From: Pantoea rwandensis
GTDB lineage: Bacteria; Pseudomonadota; Gammaproteobacteria; Enterobacterales; Enterobacteriaceae
Assembly (NCBI RefSeq): GCF_002095475.1
Contig: NZ_MLFR01000001.1
Location: 248,001 to 312,000, forward strand
Direction: 5' to 3'
Length of the DNA stretch: 64,000 bases
Made by a program: the position numbers and the translations under genes. Positions 8,990 to 20,034 of this stretch are shown here, in pieces. Positions within the stretch are counted from its first letter, which is position 1, and each line of letters begins with the position of its first letter. A model generated the notes under the pieces. The model was given only the letters and a program-made list of their open reading frames with translations, did no database searches and was not told the DNA's origin.

Positions 8990-11900
8990 TTAATTAAGCG
9001 AGCGCTCCTCCTCGTCTTCCTCCTCGTACTTTTTGCCCGCAAAACGGTTGCGAACCACCACGAAGAACACTGGAACAAAGAAGATAGCGAGCAAGGTGGC
9101 CGCCACCATGCCGCCAATCACGCCGGTACCTACGGCATTTTGCGCGCCTGATCCGGCACCTGAACTCAGTGCCAGTGGGAGAACGCCGAGAATAAATGCC
9201 AGTGACGTCATTAGGATTGGGCGCAGACGCATACGTGCAGCATCCAGTGTGGCTTCGATAACGCCTTTGCCTTCGATCTCAATCTGATCCTTGGCAAATT
9301 CCACGATCAAAATGGCATTCTTAGCCGACAGACCAATAGTGGTCAGCAAACCCACCACGAAGTAGACATCGTTGCTGAGGCCGCGAAGCAGGGTAGCAAG
9401 CAAGGCTCCCAATACGCCGAGTGGCACCACCAGCATCACAGAGAACGGAATCGACCAGCTCTCATACAATGCCGCCAGACACAGGAACACCACGATGAGA
9501 GAGAGTGCGTACAACGCGGGGGCTTGTTCACCGGTCATGCGCTCCTGGAATGACATGCCCGTCCAGTCGAACCCGATACCCGCAGGCAGTTGCTGCGCCA
9601 GCTGCTCCATTAATGCCATGGCCTCACCAGAACTTTTCCCTGGCGCAGGTTGTCCGAGAATTTCGAGTGAGGACAAGCCGTTATAGCGCTCCAGTCGTGG
9701 CGAACCGTAGACCCATTCCGCCGTGGAGAAACTGGCGAATGGCACCATTTTTCCGTTGCTGGCTCGCACGTACCAGTCATTGATGTCTTTTGGCATCATG
9801 CGGTAAGGTGCATCACTCATCACATAGACTTTTTTGACGCGCCCGTGATCAACGAAGTCATTGACGTAGCTACCACCCCAAGCGCTGCTTAAGGTGGTGT
9901 TGATATCGGAAAGATCGACACCTAACGCAGTAGCTTTTTCTTGATCAATATTGAGCTTGAACTGCGGGCTATCTTCCATGCCGTTAGGGCGCACGGCGGT
10001 GAGTATGTCCGGGTGCTGGCGCGCCAGTTCCAATAGCTGATTTCTTGCCTGCAACAGCTTGTCGTGACCTAAACTGCCTTGATCAATTAATTCAAAGTCA
10101 AAACCAGTGGCATTACCCAACGCAATAATCGGCGGCAGGTTAAATGCCACGACATTTCCATCAAGGATCTTGCTGAATGCTTTAGCTGCGCGGCTGACGA
10201 TCGCATCCACTTTATTCCCGTCACCAGGACGCAGTGACCAATCTTTCAGGCCGATAAACGCGATACCCACGTTTTGACCACGCCCGGCGAAGCCAAAACC
10301 GTTCACCGTCAGCACGTTCTCAACGTTGTCCTTCTCCTGTGTGAGGTAGTAGTCATTGACCTGATCCAGCACCGCTTGGGTACGTTCCTGGGTTGCGCCT
10401 GCCGGGAGAATGGCTTGAGTCGCCAATACGCCCTGATCTTCAGACGGCAGGAATGACGTTGGCAGGCGCATGAACAGAATCGCCATGCCTGCAACCAGTA
10501 GCGCATATATCAGCAAGAACCGCCCGCTGCGGTGCAGCATGCGAGCCACCACATTGCTGTAATGGTGACTACTTTGATCAAATTTACGGTTAAACCAGCC
10601 AAAAAATCCGCGATGTTGAGTGTGGGTGCCAGGTTTTATCGGTTTCAGGATGGTGACACACAGCGCAGGCGTCAGGATCAGCGCCACCAACACCGATAAC
10701 ACCATGGCTGAAACGATGGTGATCGAAAATTGGCGATAAATGACACCCGTGCTGCCGCCAAAGAAGGCCATGGGTACGAATACTGCCGAAAGGACCAGTG
10801 CAATACCCACTAAGGCGCCCTGAATCTGCCCCATGGATTTACGCGTAGCGGCTTTGGGTCTTAGCCCTTCTTCCGCCATCACGCGCTCGACGTTTTCCAC
10901 CACCACAATGGCGTCATCGACCAGCAGCCCAATCGCCAGCACCATGCCGAACATCGTCAGGGTGTTAATCGAGTAACCAAACGCGCTGAGAATCCCAAAG
11001 GTGCCCAACAACACCACCGGCACGGCAATGGTGGGAATCAGCGTGGCGCGCAGGTTTTGCAGGAACAGGTACATCACCAAAAACACTAATACGATGGCTT
11101 CAAACAGCGTTTTTACCACCTCATGAATCGAGATGCTGATGAACGGAGTGGTGTCGTAGGGATACACCACTTTCAGCCCTTGAGGAAAATAAGGCCTGAG
11201 CTGGTCAATACGAGCACGAATCGCATTCGCCGTGTCCAGCGCATTGGCGCCACTTGCCAGTTGGATACCCAATGCTGACGCCGGTTTGCCATTGATCTTC
11301 ACCACGAAATTATAGTTTTCGCCACCGCGCTCAATGCGAGCGACATCGTGTAGGCGTACTTGCGAACCATCACTGTTCACTTTCATCAGGATATTGCCGA
11401 AGGCTTCAGGTGAAGTGAGACGCGTTTGGGCGATGATGGAGGCATTCAGCTGCTGGCCTTTAACCGGAGGCGCGCCACCCAATTGCCCGGCGGCTACCTG
11501 GGCATTCTGTGAGCGGATCATGGTCATCACATCAACGGGAGTGAGTTGATAAGTGTTGAGTTTGTTCGGGTCAAGCCAGATGCGCATCGCATATTGCGAA
11601 CCGAACAGGGTGGTATCGCCAACGCCATTTATGCGGCTAATAGGATCTTTAAGGTTTGCCGCCACATAATCGGCGATATCTTCCATGCTCATACGACCGC
11701 TTTCATCAACAAAGCCCGGCACGAGGAAGAACACGCTGGAGGATTTACGTACTGTGATGCCTTGCTGCTGCACTTCTTGAGGCAATAACGGCGTGGCTAA
11801 CTGCAACTTGTTCTGCACTTGCACCTGTGCGATATCCGCATTGGTCCCGTTCTCAAATGACAGCGTCAATTGCAGCGTACCGGAGGAGTCACTGGTTGAT

Positions 11901-12136
11901 GACATGTACATCAGGCCATCCAGCCCGCTCATGTTCTGCTCTATGACCTGCGTAACACTGTTCTGCAGGGTAGTGGCATCAGCACCAGGGTAGGTTGCAC
12001 GGATTTGTACCGCAGTAGGGGCGACATCGGGATACTGTTCAACCGGCAATTTAAGGATTGAAATCGCACCCGCGAGCATCACGATAATGGCTAGCACCCA
12101 GGCAAAAATGGGGCGGTCAATAAAAAATCTCGACAT
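8990..12136 (-). CDS. RND multidrug efflux pump permease (AcrB/HAE1 family)
   Basis: This 1048-residue inner-membrane protein is AcrB-like from end to end: '[11 protein letters not shown]' start, large periplasmic loops after helices 1 and 7, the paired proton-relay aspartates in '[18 protein letters not shown]' (about residue 407) and the helix-10 lysine in '[12 protein letters not shown]'. It takes drugs, bile salts or detergents from the periplasm and inner membrane and passes them to an outer-membrane channel, normally TolC, driven by protons. It overlaps the adaptor gene by one base (TGATG). No outer-membrane factor is encoded nearby. It is probably an accessory pump in addition to the housekeeping AcrAB; acidic 'YEEEDEEE' ends the protein. 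Confidence 0.93.
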   Translation of the reverse strand: MSRFFIDRPIFAWVLAIIVMLAGAISILKLPVEQYPDVAPTAVQIRATYPGADATTLQNSVTQVIEQNMSGLDGLMYMSSTSDSSGTLQLTLSFENGTNADIAQVQVQNKLQLATPLLPQEVQQQGITVRKSSSVFFLVPGFVDESGRMSMEDIADYVAANLKDPISRINGVGDTTLFGSQYAMRIWLDPNKLNTYQLTPVDVMTMIRSQNAQVAAGQLGGAPPVKGQQLNASIIAQTRLTSPEAFGNILMKVNSDGSQVRLHDVARIERGGENYNFVVKINGKPASALGIQLASGANALDTANAIRARIDQLRPYFPQGLKVVYPYDTTPFISISIHEVVKTLFEAIVLVFLVMYLFLQNLRATLIPTIAVPVVLLGTFGILSAFGYSINTLTMFGMVLAIGLLVDDAIVVVENVERVMAEEGLRPKAATRKSMGQIQGALVGIALVLSAVFVPMAFFGGSTGVIYRQFSITIVSAMVLSVLVALILTPALCVTILKPIKPGTHTQHRGFFGWFNRKFDQSSHHYSNVVARMLHRSGRFLLIYALLVAGMAILFMRLPTSFLPSEDQGVLATQAILPAGATQERTQAVLDQVNDYYLTQEKDNVENVLTVNGFGFAGRGQNVGIAFIGLKDWSLRPGDGNKVDAIVSRAAKAFSKILDGNVVAFNLPPIIALGNATGFDFELIDQGSLGHDKLLQARNQLLELARQHPDILTAVRPNGMEDSPQFKLNIDQEKATALGVDLSDINTTLSSAWGGSYVNDFVDHGRVKKVYVMSDAPYRMMPKDINDWYVRASNGKMVPFASFSTAEWVYGSPRLERYNGLSSLEILGQPAPGKSSGEAMALMEQLAQQLPAGIGFDWTGMSFQERMTGEQAPALYALSLIVVFLCLAALYESWSIPFSVMLVVPLGVLGALLATLLRGLSNDVYFVVGLLTTIGLSAKNAILIVEFAKDQIEIEGKGVIEATLDAARMRLRPILMTSLAFILGVLPLALSSGAGSGAQNAVGTGVIGGMVAATLLAIFFVPVFFVVVRNRFAGKKYEEEDEEERSLN

Positions 12137-13296
12137 CAGTGAGTGCTCCCTGCGAGTTTAGACATCGTCACGGGGTGCACCACCATGCCGGGCTGTGCGC
12201 GTTGCAGGCCCGCAACAACCACGCGTTCACCAGATTTGACCCCTTCGGTGACACGCCACTGATCGTCCACGGCTTCTGCAACCGTAATTGCACGCACTTC
12301 AACCTTATTATCCGCGCCGACAACCAGCGTGGTGGCTTGCCCACGCGGGGTGCGGGTAACAGCTTGCTGTGGAATCAGGAGTGCATTGGGATCCTGACCT
12401 TCATCCAACTGGGCTCGCACAAACATACCGGGCAGCAATTGATGCTCGGGGTTCGGAACAATGGCACGCAGCGTGATTGATCCGGTCGTGGGATCCACTG
12501 TGACATCTGAAAACGCCAGCGTGCCGCTGTGCGGATAACGTGAACCGTCACTTAACAGCACATCAACACGCGCTTTGCCGGTATTTTGTTGCAGGTGACC
12601 ACTGGCAAAAGCCTGCTGCAGATGCAGAAATTCATCGCTGGATTGAGTGACGTCGACGTACAGGGGATCGAGTTGTTGTACGGTGGCGAGCGCCGCGGTT
12701 TGTCCGCTCTGAACTAAAGCACCTTCAGTAACGGATGAGCGACCAATACGGCCACCAATCGGCGACTTGAGCGTGCTCCACGCCAGGTTGATGCGCGCCG
12801 ATTCACTGGCAGCAAGGGCTGCATCCACTGCCGCCCGTGTTTGTGCTGCGGTTGCTTCTGCCTGATCGACATCCTGACGGCTCACATATTGCGTGCCTGC
12901 CAATGCGCGATAGCGGGTTAACGTCAGCTGTGCCATACGGGCATTGGCTTCTGCCTGAGAAAGTGCAGCACGCGCGTTATTGTAACTGGCGCGAAACGGT
13001 GCAGGATCGATCTGATACAGTGCCTGGCCAGCGGCAACATCACTGCCTTCGGTAAAGTTGCGTTGCAACACAATCCCTGAGACTTGTGGACGCACTTCGG
13101 CCACGCGAAAGGCTGAAGTGCGGCCAGGCAGTTCTGCGGTGACAGGGATCGAAGCCGATTGCAGCGTGACGACCTGCACATCCGGTGCTGATGTCGTGCT
13201 GGATGTGGGGGTTGAGGCCGCATCACAGCCGGTTAATAAAAAGGTAAATGACGCGCATAGCAAAGCCAGCGGCTTAATTGCCACAGTGTGGGGCAT
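12136..13296 (-). CDS. RND efflux periplasmic adaptor (AcrA family lipoprotein)
   Basis: This 386-residue membrane-fusion protein has a lipoprotein signal peptide ending at 'FLLTGC' (Cys24) and typical AcrA segments: lipoyl half-motif '[19 protein letters not shown]', alpha-hairpin region rich in alanine (about residues 100-170), second lipoyl half '[10 protein letters not shown]', then beta-barrel and membrane-proximal domains. It links the RND permease to the outer-membrane channel. It lies 36 bases downstream of the AraC-type regulator gene and is translationally coupled to the permease. Confidence 0.93.
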   Translation of the reverse strand: MPHTVAIKPLALLCASFTFLLTGCDAASTPTSSTTSAPDVQVVTLQSASIPVTAELPGRTSAFRVAEVRPQVSGIVLQRNFTEGSDVAAGQALYQIDPAPFRASYNNARAALSQAEANARMAQLTLTRYRALAGTQYVSRQDVDQAEATAAQTRAAVDAALAASESARINLAWSTLKSPIGGRIGRSSVTEGALVQSGQTAALATVQQLDPLYVDVTQSSDEFLHLQQAFASGHLQQNTGKARVDVLLSDGSRYPHSGTLAFSDVTVDPTTGSITLRAIVPNPEHQLLPGMFVRAQLDEGQDPNALLIPQQAVTRTPRGQATTLVVGADNKVEVRAITVAEAVDDQWRVTEGVKSGERVVVAGLQRAQPGMVVHPVTMSKLAGSTH

Positions 13297-13332
13297 TCTG
13301 ATTTTCTCCCGGAGGCCGGTCGTAGAGGTGAA

Positions 13333-13683
13333 TTACACCTGGGAAGGATATTTCTGCGTATTTAATCTCCGCCAGGTTGCTGGCGGTATGTGATATTTTC
13401 TGACGAACGATCGGCTGAAAGACTGCTGCGAGTCGTAGCCGTATTTCACCGAGATTTCAATTACCGCTTCATTGCTGCTAATCAAATCCTCAGCGGCCGA
13501 AGCCAGTTTTTTATCGCGAATATAATTGCCTAAACTAATATGCATAGTGCGCTGAAATAGGCGCTGCAAATGCCATTTTGAATACCCCGCGCGCTGTGCC
13601 ACATCTTCTATTTTCAGTGGCTGACGCAGATGGTCATCAATCCATGTAATCAGGTCGTGAATGAGGATCTCATGTCTGTCCAT
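13333..13683 (-). CDS. MarA/SoxS/RamA-type AraC-family activator
   Basis: This 116-residue protein is little more than the two-HTH AraC DNA-binding domain, with the MarA-group motif 'AGYSKWHLQRLFQRTM' and the second HTH 'YGYDSQQSFSRSF'. Small single-domain regulators of this group (MarA, SoxS, Rob N-terminus, RamA) act as monomers and turn on efflux and stress genes. Its place 36 bases before the acrAB-like pair suggests local control of that pump. The ATG at 13683 fits the family N-terminus ('DLITWIDDHL'). It is not one of the classical mar, sox or ram loci because no marR, soxR or ramR is adjacent. Confidence 0.88.
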   Translation of the reverse strand: MDRHEILIHDLITWIDDHLRQPLKIEDVAQRAGYSKWHLQRLFQRTMHISLGNYIRDKKLASAAEDLISSNEAVIEISVKYGYDSQQSFSRSFVRKYHIPPATWRRLNTQKYPSQV

Positions 13684-14909
<1,226 letters not shown>

Positions 14910-14916
14910 ATTGCGT

Positions 14917-15606
14917 TTATGGACGCTGCGCCGCCAGTTGCAGCAGTAGGGCTTTCGCCACGTCTTCAGAGCTTGCTGGGTTTTGGCCGGTCACCAGATT
15001 GCCATCTTCTACGACGAAAGGAGCCCAATCCGCGCCTTTCTGATAGTGCGCACCGAGCTTGATGAATTCATCTTCAATCAGGAATGGCACCACGTCGGTG
15101 AGTTCGACCGCCGCTTCTTCACCATTGGTAAAACCTGTCACCTGTTTACCTTGGATCAACGGCGCGCCATTTGCCGCTTTCACATGACGTAACGCACCAG
15201 GCGCATGGCAGACAAAGCCGATGGGCTTACCGGCACGGTCAAAGGATTCGATCAGTTGAATGGAATCCGCTGACTCGGCCAGATCCCAAAGAGGACCGTG
15301 ACCGCCAGGGTAAAACACCGTGTCGAATTCCTGCTGGTGCACGCTGGCTAATTTCACGGTATTCGCCAGTGCTTGTTGCGCCGCTGCATCCGCTTTGAAA
15401 CGCGCGGTCATTTCAGTCTGGAACTCAGGCAAATCACTTTTGGGATCGAGCGGAGGTTGACCACCTGCAGGAGAGGCCAAGACAATTTCTGCACCCGCAT
15501 CTTTAAACACGAAGTAAGGTGCAGCGAACTCTTCCAGCCAGAATCCGGTTTTTTTGCCGGTATTACCCAGTTCAGCGTGAGACGTCAGAACCATCAAAAT
15601 TTTCAT
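14917..15606 (-). CDS. DJ-1/PfpI family protein (class I glutamine-amidotransferase-like, Hsp31/glyoxalase III type)
   Basis: This protein of about 229 residues has the DJ-1/PfpI fold with the nucleophile elbow cysteine in 'GFVCHAPGAL' and an acidic residue in 'SPAGGQPPLDPKS' typical of the Hsp31-like group. Such proteins act on methylglyoxal or glycated substrates, or as chaperones. Two starts are possible; the ATG at 15606 has GAGGA at proper spacing, while the ATG at 15612 sits too close to it. It directly follows an aldehyde dehydrogenase gene on the same strand, so the pair probably works in reactive-aldehyde detoxification (inference). Confidence 0.85.
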   Translation of the reverse strand: MKILMVLTSHAELGNTGKKTGFWLEEFAAPYFVFKDAGAEIVLASPAGGQPPLDPKSDLPEFQTEMTARFKADAAAQQALANTVKLASVHQQEFDTVFYPGGHGPLWDLAESADSIQLIESFDRAGKPIGFVCHAPGALRHVKAANGAPLIQGKQVTGFTNGEEAAVELTDVVPFLIEDEFIKLGAHYQKGADWAPFVVEDGNLVTGQNPASSEDVAKALLLQLAAQRP

Positions 15607-15619
15607 TTTCATTCCTCAA

Positions 15620-17038
15620 TTAATGTTGGTTATTCAGTAATTCGTTCAGTGCGGCGCTTTTGTCTTGATAAGGCGCGCGCAAACGTAAATTCACCGTGCC
15701 TGCCTCATCTTGGATCACAATCGGCTTAGCGTGGCTAAAACGACGGAAACCATGTATTCCGTGATATGCCCCGATACCGGATGCTCCCACACCGCCAAAG
15801 GGCAGGCTGTCGAGAGAAGCATGGGTCATGACATCGTTTATCACCAGTGCACCGGAGGTCGTTTGCTGGGCGATCATCTGCTGACGCGACGTATCGCTAC
15901 CGAAATAGTAGGCCGCCAACGGTCGCGGATGCGCATTGATGTAGTTAATCGCTTCCTTGACATCACCGCTGTAGCTTTTAATTGGCAGTAAGGGACCAAA
16001 GATCTCTTCCTGCATTACCGCCATCTCTTCGGTGACTTTCAGAATCAGATGAGGCGCGATTTTGCGGCTATGTGCATCAAAGTCAGGCTCACCAATCGGT
16101 GCCAGGCTGATTATGCGTGCCCCTTTAGCACGCGCATCCTCAATCAGGTTGATCAGTCGCTGATAGTGACGGTCGCTGATAATGGCGGTGTAATCGGGGT
16201 TAGCCTGTAGGGTTGGAAACGCCTGTTGGATAAACTGCTGTGCGGCAGTGATAAACGCAGCTTCAGCCTCCTGCGGCAGCAGCAGATAATCGGGAGAAAT
16301 ACAGATTTGCCCGGCGTTAAAGGTTTTGATGGTCAGCGTTCTCGCCGCAGCCATCGCGACATCCGCATCGCTATCCACGACCACCGGAGATTTGCCGCCC
16401 AGTTCTAGCGTCACGGGCACCAGATTTTCTGCCGCAGCGCGCATAACGTGCTTGCCAACGGCGGTACTGCCGGTGAAGACCAAGTGGTCGAACGGCAGGG
16501 CGCTAAAAGCTTGTCCTACGCTGGCGTCTCCGAGCACTACGGTGAGTTCATCAGCGGCGAAGTAACGTGGCACGAGTTCCGCCAATAATTCGGAGGTTTT
16601 GGGTGTCAGCTCCGAGGGTTTCAACATCGCCGTGTTGCCAGCAGCAAATACGCCAGCCAGCGGACCAAATGCCAGGTTAATCGGGAAATTCCATGGACTG
16701 ATGATGCCGACCACGCCCAGCGGTTGTGACTCAATTCGCGCCTGCATGCCTGCCACCGGAACCTCGGAGATTTCAGGCTGCATCCACTGCTCCAGATGTT
16801 CAGCTGAGTGCTGCAACATATTGATGGTGGTCATCAGGTCCGCAGCCTGGGTGTGATAGGCGCTGCGATGACCGAAATCGGCGCTTATCGCGGCTTCCAG
16901 GGCAACATGGTTGTCGCGAATCAGTGCCACGCTGCGCAACAAACGGTCGCGACGCATTGCAGCTGTTGCGGGTGCGTTCTGGAGATGTGCCTGCTTCATA
17001 GTTTGCAGTACACGTTGTAAATCCTGCTGAAGTGACAT
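15620..17038 (-). CDS. Aldehyde dehydrogenase, coniferyl-aldehyde-dehydrogenase-like
   Basis: This 472-residue NAD(P)-dependent enzyme of the class 3 aldehyde dehydrogenase group shows 'SPWNFPINL' (Asn117), the nucleotide loop 'FTGSTAVGKHVM', the general base in 'LELGGKSP' (Glu212) and catalytic Cys246 in 'NAGQICISPDY'. The length and 'GQICISPDY' segment fit coniferyl aldehyde dehydrogenase-like proteins, which oxidise aromatic or medium-chain aldehydes to acids. AGGAA precedes the ATG at 17038. The DJ-1 gene follows 13 bases downstream, probably in one operon. A divergent LysR regulator lies upstream. Confidence 0.88.
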   Translation of the reverse strand: MSLQQDLQRVLQTMKQAHLQNAPATAAMRRDRLLRSVALIRDNHVALEAAISADFGHRSAYHTQAADLMTTINMLQHSAEHLEQWMQPEISEVPVAGMQARIESQPLGVVGIISPWNFPINLAFGPLAGVFAAGNTAMLKPSELTPKTSELLAELVPRYFAADELTVVLGDASVGQAFSALPFDHLVFTGSTAVGKHVMRAAAENLVPVTLELGGKSPVVVDSDADVAMAAARTLTIKTFNAGQICISPDYLLLPQEAEAAFITAAQQFIQQAFPTLQANPDYTAIISDRHYQRLINLIEDARAKGARIISLAPIGEPDFDAHSRKIAPHLILKVTEEMAVMQEEIFGPLLPIKSYSGDVKEAINYINAHPRPLAAYYFGSDTSRQQMIAQQTTSGALVINDVMTHASLDSLPFGGVGASGIGAYHGIHGFRRFSHAKPIVIQDEAGTVNLRLRAPYQDKSAALNELLNNQH

Positions 17039-17083
17039 GTTGATATTCCTGTGCGTTTCAAGATGCAGGCAGCTTACTCGCGC

Positions 17084-17099
17084 TAGCCTTTGACGGCTA
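17084..17099. promoter_or_regulatory. Interrupted palindrome in the aldehyde dehydrogenase/lysR divergent promoter
   Basis: TAGCC-N6-GGCTA lies in the 105-base gap between the divergent aldehyde dehydrogenase and LysR genes, with a further GGCTA copy at 17104. This is where a LysR protein would be expected to bind to control both promoters. It rests on symmetry and place only. Confidence 0.4.
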
Positions 17100-17143
17100 A
17101 CAAGGCTATTTTGGTAGGGGTATAAAATAATTTATGGGGCGCT

Positions 17144-18055
17144 ATGTCACTGGTTCGGTTACGTACGTTTATGGAAGTCTATCGCCAGCGTTCTATTTCG
17201 GGTGCGGCGCGTGCCTTAAACCTGACACAGCCTGCGGTGTCGCAACATATTAGCGGTTTGGAGGTGGCGGTAGGACGTCCTCTCTTCGAACGACTGGTGC
17301 ATGGCGTCACGCCGACGGCGGTGGCTGATGATTTGGCTGCCGACATTGGCAACGCGCTGGATACTGCTGAGTCCGCGCTATCTTCGGCACGTGCCCGCTC
17401 TATGGATGTCAGCGGTACGTTGCAGATCATCGGACATGCCGATTTTATGGCAGAGAAACTGTCAGGCGAGTTATTGCCACTGCTGGAGAGCGGTATTCGC
17501 GTGCATATGCACACCGGCGATGGTCCCTTGGTGGCGCAGATGGTGATTGAAGGCCATTGCGATCTCGGGATCACCGCGCATCCAGTGACGGACCCGCGTT
17601 TAAAAGGGGAAGTGATCTTCCGCGATCGTGTGGTCGCCGTTGCCGCGCCAGCCGTCGCCGCGCGCTTGCAGCAGAGTGAGGATTTTACCGCCAGTTTGAT
17701 TAAAGAACCGTTGCTCGCCTATGACTTAAAACTGTCCCTGATTGATCATTGGCTGGATAAAAATCGCGTCAAATACCAGGCGCTGCTGCCCGCCGTAGTG
17801 GGTCAGGATTTGCGTGGTCAACGCAGTTTGCTGTGTCGAGGATTTGGCTGGTCGGTGATGCCCGCATTCTTGTGTCAGGAACAGCTGGAGCAGGGGGAAT
17901 TAGTGAGTTTACCCGCTCCAATCGGCGATACGGAGATTCGCTATAACCTGATCTGGCTACCTAGCGCTCTGCGGCAACCGCGAGTGGCGCATGCACGGCA
18001 AGCGTTGGTTTGGGGGTTGGGTAACACAGGCCATGATTTAGTCACGCGCAAATAA
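17144..18055 (+). CDS. LysR-family transcriptional regulator
   Basis: This 303-residue protein has a LysR HTH ('SISGAARALNLTQPAVSQHI') and a C-terminal effector domain. It is divergent from the aldehyde dehydrogenase gene and likely its regulator, following the common LysR layout. It ends at a hairpin shared with mqo. The effector is not predictable; an aldehyde or its acid is a reasonable guess. Confidence 0.88.
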   Translation: MSLVRLRTFMEVYRQRSISGAARALNLTQPAVSQHISGLEVAVGRPLFERLVHGVTPTAVADDLAADIGNALDTAESALSSARARSMDVSGTLQIIGHADFMAEKLSGELLPLLESGIRVHMHTGDGPLVAQMVIEGHCDLGITAHPVTDPRLKGEVIFRDRVVAVAAPAVAARLQQSEDFTASLIKEPLLAYDLKLSLIDHWLDKNRVKYQALLPAVVGQDLRGQRSLLCRGFGWSVMPAFLCQEQLEQGELVSLPAPIGDTEIRYNLIWLPSALRQPRVAHARQALVWGLGNTGHDLVTRK

Positions 18056-18079
18056 AAAAGCCGGACATTGTCCGGCTTT
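18051..18079 (-). terminator. Terminator of mqo, shared with the convergent lysR gene
   Basis: A stem AAAGCCGGA / TCCGGCTTT (longer if the inner CA/TG is paired) is followed on the minus strand by a run of six T (CTTTTTTATTT), giving a strong intrinsic terminator for mqo. On the plus strand the tail is weaker. Confidence 0.85.
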
Positions 18080-18103
18080 GCTTCAATCATTCGCGCGTAG
18101 TGA

Positions 18104-19750
18104 TTACAGCGCCATGTCCTGCTTCGCAGACTCAGCACGCGGTTTCGCTTGCGTCGGTGCAACTGACTGCTCACCCATGTTGATGACAGGCGGTTTGGTC
18201 AACTGCAGTGTCTCTGCGGTGTTGTCCCATACTTGCTGGGTCAGGGCGGTGTTGCCGTTCAGTTTCTGGCCAAAGCTTGGGATGATCGCACGGATCTTCT
18301 CTTGCCACTCTGGTGAAGCGAACTGCTCTGGGAACAGCTTCTTCATTACATCCAGAGTAATTGGCGCAGCGGTAGAGGCACCCGGTGATGCGCCCAGCAG
18401 AGCAGCAATAGTTTTCTGCTGATCGGTCACGATTTCAGTACCCAGTTTCAGCACGCCACCTTTATCGGCATCTTTCTTGATGATCTGAACACGCTGACCT
18501 GCCTGGATCAGTTTCCAGTCTTCTTTACGCGCGTTTGGATAGTACTCTTTCAGCGCGGCGAAGCGATCGTCGTCGTTCAGCATCACCTGACCAATCAGGT
18601 ATTTCACCAGATCAAAGTTATCAATACCGACGTGGGTCATTGGCATGATATTGCTGGTGGTGGTAGCGCTCAGCAGATCAAACAGCGAGCCGTTTTTCAG
18701 GTATTTGGTTGAGAAGGTCGCGAACGGCCCAAACAGCACTACGCGTTTACCGTCGAGGTTACGCGCATCGATGTGGGGAACCGACATCGGTGGGGCACCT
18801 ACAGAAGCCTGACCGTACACTTTTTCCAGGTGGCGGTTAGCAATTTCTGGATTTTCCGTCATCAGGAAAGAACCCCCTACCGGGAATCCGCCATAGTTGT
18901 CTGCTTCTGGAATACCGGTTTTTTGCAGCAATTTGATGGCTGCGCCGCCTGCACCGATGAACACATATTTTGCGTCTACCGCACGGTTTTCACCGCTCTT
19001 CACGTCTTTAATCGTGACGTGCCAAGAGTTGTCACTGTTACGCTTGAAATCGGTAACTTCAGAAGAGGTTTCCAGCTTGAAGTTTTGATCTTTCTTCAGG
19101 CTGCCGATCAGCTGACGGGTGATTTCACCGTAGTTAACGTCGGTGCCCACTGGCGTCCAGGTGGCTGCAACTTTCTGATTCGGGTCACGACCTTCCATCA
19201 CCAGCGGCGCCCACTGCTCGATCTGCTTGTGATCGGTTGAGAACTTCATGCCCTGGAACAGGGTGGTTTTCTGCAAGGCATCGTAACGCTTGGTCAGATA
19301 TTCAACATTTTTGTCGCCCCAGACAAAGCTCATGTGTGGCGTGGAATTGATGAACGAGCGTGGATCGTGCAACACACCGCGCTGTACCTGCGAAGTCCAG
19401 AACTGGCGTGAAATCATGAAGGATTCGTTGATTTCCAGCGCTTTGCTAACGTCGATTGAACCGTCTGCACGCTCTGGCGTGTAGTTCAGCTCCATGTTAG
19501 CAGAGTGACCGGTACCCGCGTTGTTCCAGCCGTTTGACGATTCCAGCGCCACGGCATCCAGACGCTCAACCATCAGCTGTTTCCAGCCCGGTTGCAGCTC
19601 TTGCAGCCATGTGCCAAGCGAGGCGCTCATGACGCCGCCGCCAATCAACAGAACATCGGTTTTTTCTGGTGCATTTTCAGCGTGGACCACTGAAGAGACC
19701 AGCAGCGCTGCCAGGCTAAGGGCAGGTACGATTTGTTTGATGTGAGTCAT
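18104..19750 (-). CDS. mqo: Malate:quinone oxidoreductase
   Basis: This 548-residue FAD-dependent peripheral membrane enzyme has the same length as E. coli Mqo. It oxidises malate to oxaloacetate and passes electrons to the quinone pool. The N-terminus is a hydrophobic signal-like segment followed by the FAD motif '[14 protein letters not shown]', then '[21 protein letters not shown]' (split motif) typical of Mqo. The C-terminal '[13 protein letters not shown]' is also diagnostic. It is a single-gene unit with its own terminator. ArcA-like sequences upstream fit the known ArcA control in E. coli. Confidence 0.96.
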   Translation of the reverse strand: MTHIKQIVPALSLAALLVSSVVHAENAPEKTDVLLIGGGVMSASLGTWLQELQPGWKQLMVERLDAVALESSNGWNNAGTGHSANMELNYTPERADGSIDVSKALEINESFMISRQFWTSQVQRGVLHDPRSFINSTPHMSFVWGDKNVEYLTKRYDALQKTTLFQGMKFSTDHKQIEQWAPLVMEGRDPNQKVAATWTPVGTDVNYGEITRQLIGSLKKDQNFKLETSSEVTDFKRNSDNSWHVTIKDVKSGENRAVDAKYVFIGAGGAAIKLLQKTGIPEADNYGGFPVGGSFLMTENPEIANRHLEKVYGQASVGAPPMSVPHIDARNLDGKRVVLFGPFATFSTKYLKNGSLFDLLSATTTSNIMPMTHVGIDNFDLVKYLIGQVMLNDDDRFAALKEYYPNARKEDWKLIQAGQRVQIIKKDADKGGVLKLGTEIVTDQQKTIAALLGASPGASTAAPITLDVMKKLFPEQFASPEWQEKIRAIIPSFGQKLNGNTALTQQVWDNTAETLQLTKPPVINMGEQSVAPTQAKPRAESAKQDMAL

Positions 19751-19839
19751 TCTGATCCTGATCTTTATACTTTGCAGGTAAACGTTAAAAATTCGGTTTG
19801 CAAATTAAAAGATTGTTACGAAAAGATTAACTTGTTTTT

Positions 19840-19866
19840 AGTTAATAAAGTATTGGTGTTAATTAC
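19840..19866 (-). promoter_or_regulatory. Possible ArcA-binding repeats upstream of mqo
   Basis: AGTTAATAAA (19840) and TGTTAATTAC (19857) each match the ArcA repeat WGTTAATTAW at nine of ten positions and lie about 100 bases upstream of mqo. Their 17-base spacing is not the usual 11, so the call is tentative. Confidence 0.35.
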
Positions 19867-19985
19867 TTAACTTACATAAAAGCGAAGTGATGAGAATTTA
19901 GGCGAGAAATAGAAAAGTAGGGAGATATATCCGCTTATCCGACGCGGTTATTCTTTATATCTGGCAACGCCACTTAGGTCAAATT

Positions 19986-20034
19986 AAACGCTTGCTGATG
20001 TTGAGGTTTTATTCAGCAAGCGTTTGTTTTTTTT
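19986..20034. terminator. Strong hairpin after the APC permease gene, T-tract on plus strand
   Basis: A perfect 13-bp stem, AAACGCTTGCTGA / TCAGCAAGCGTTT, with a 14-base loop is flanked by G plus nine T on the plus strand. On the minus strand it follows the permease stop codon and ends in TTTAATTT, so it can serve the permease. The better T-tract faces the plus strand, where no protein gene is present. Confidence 0.8.
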
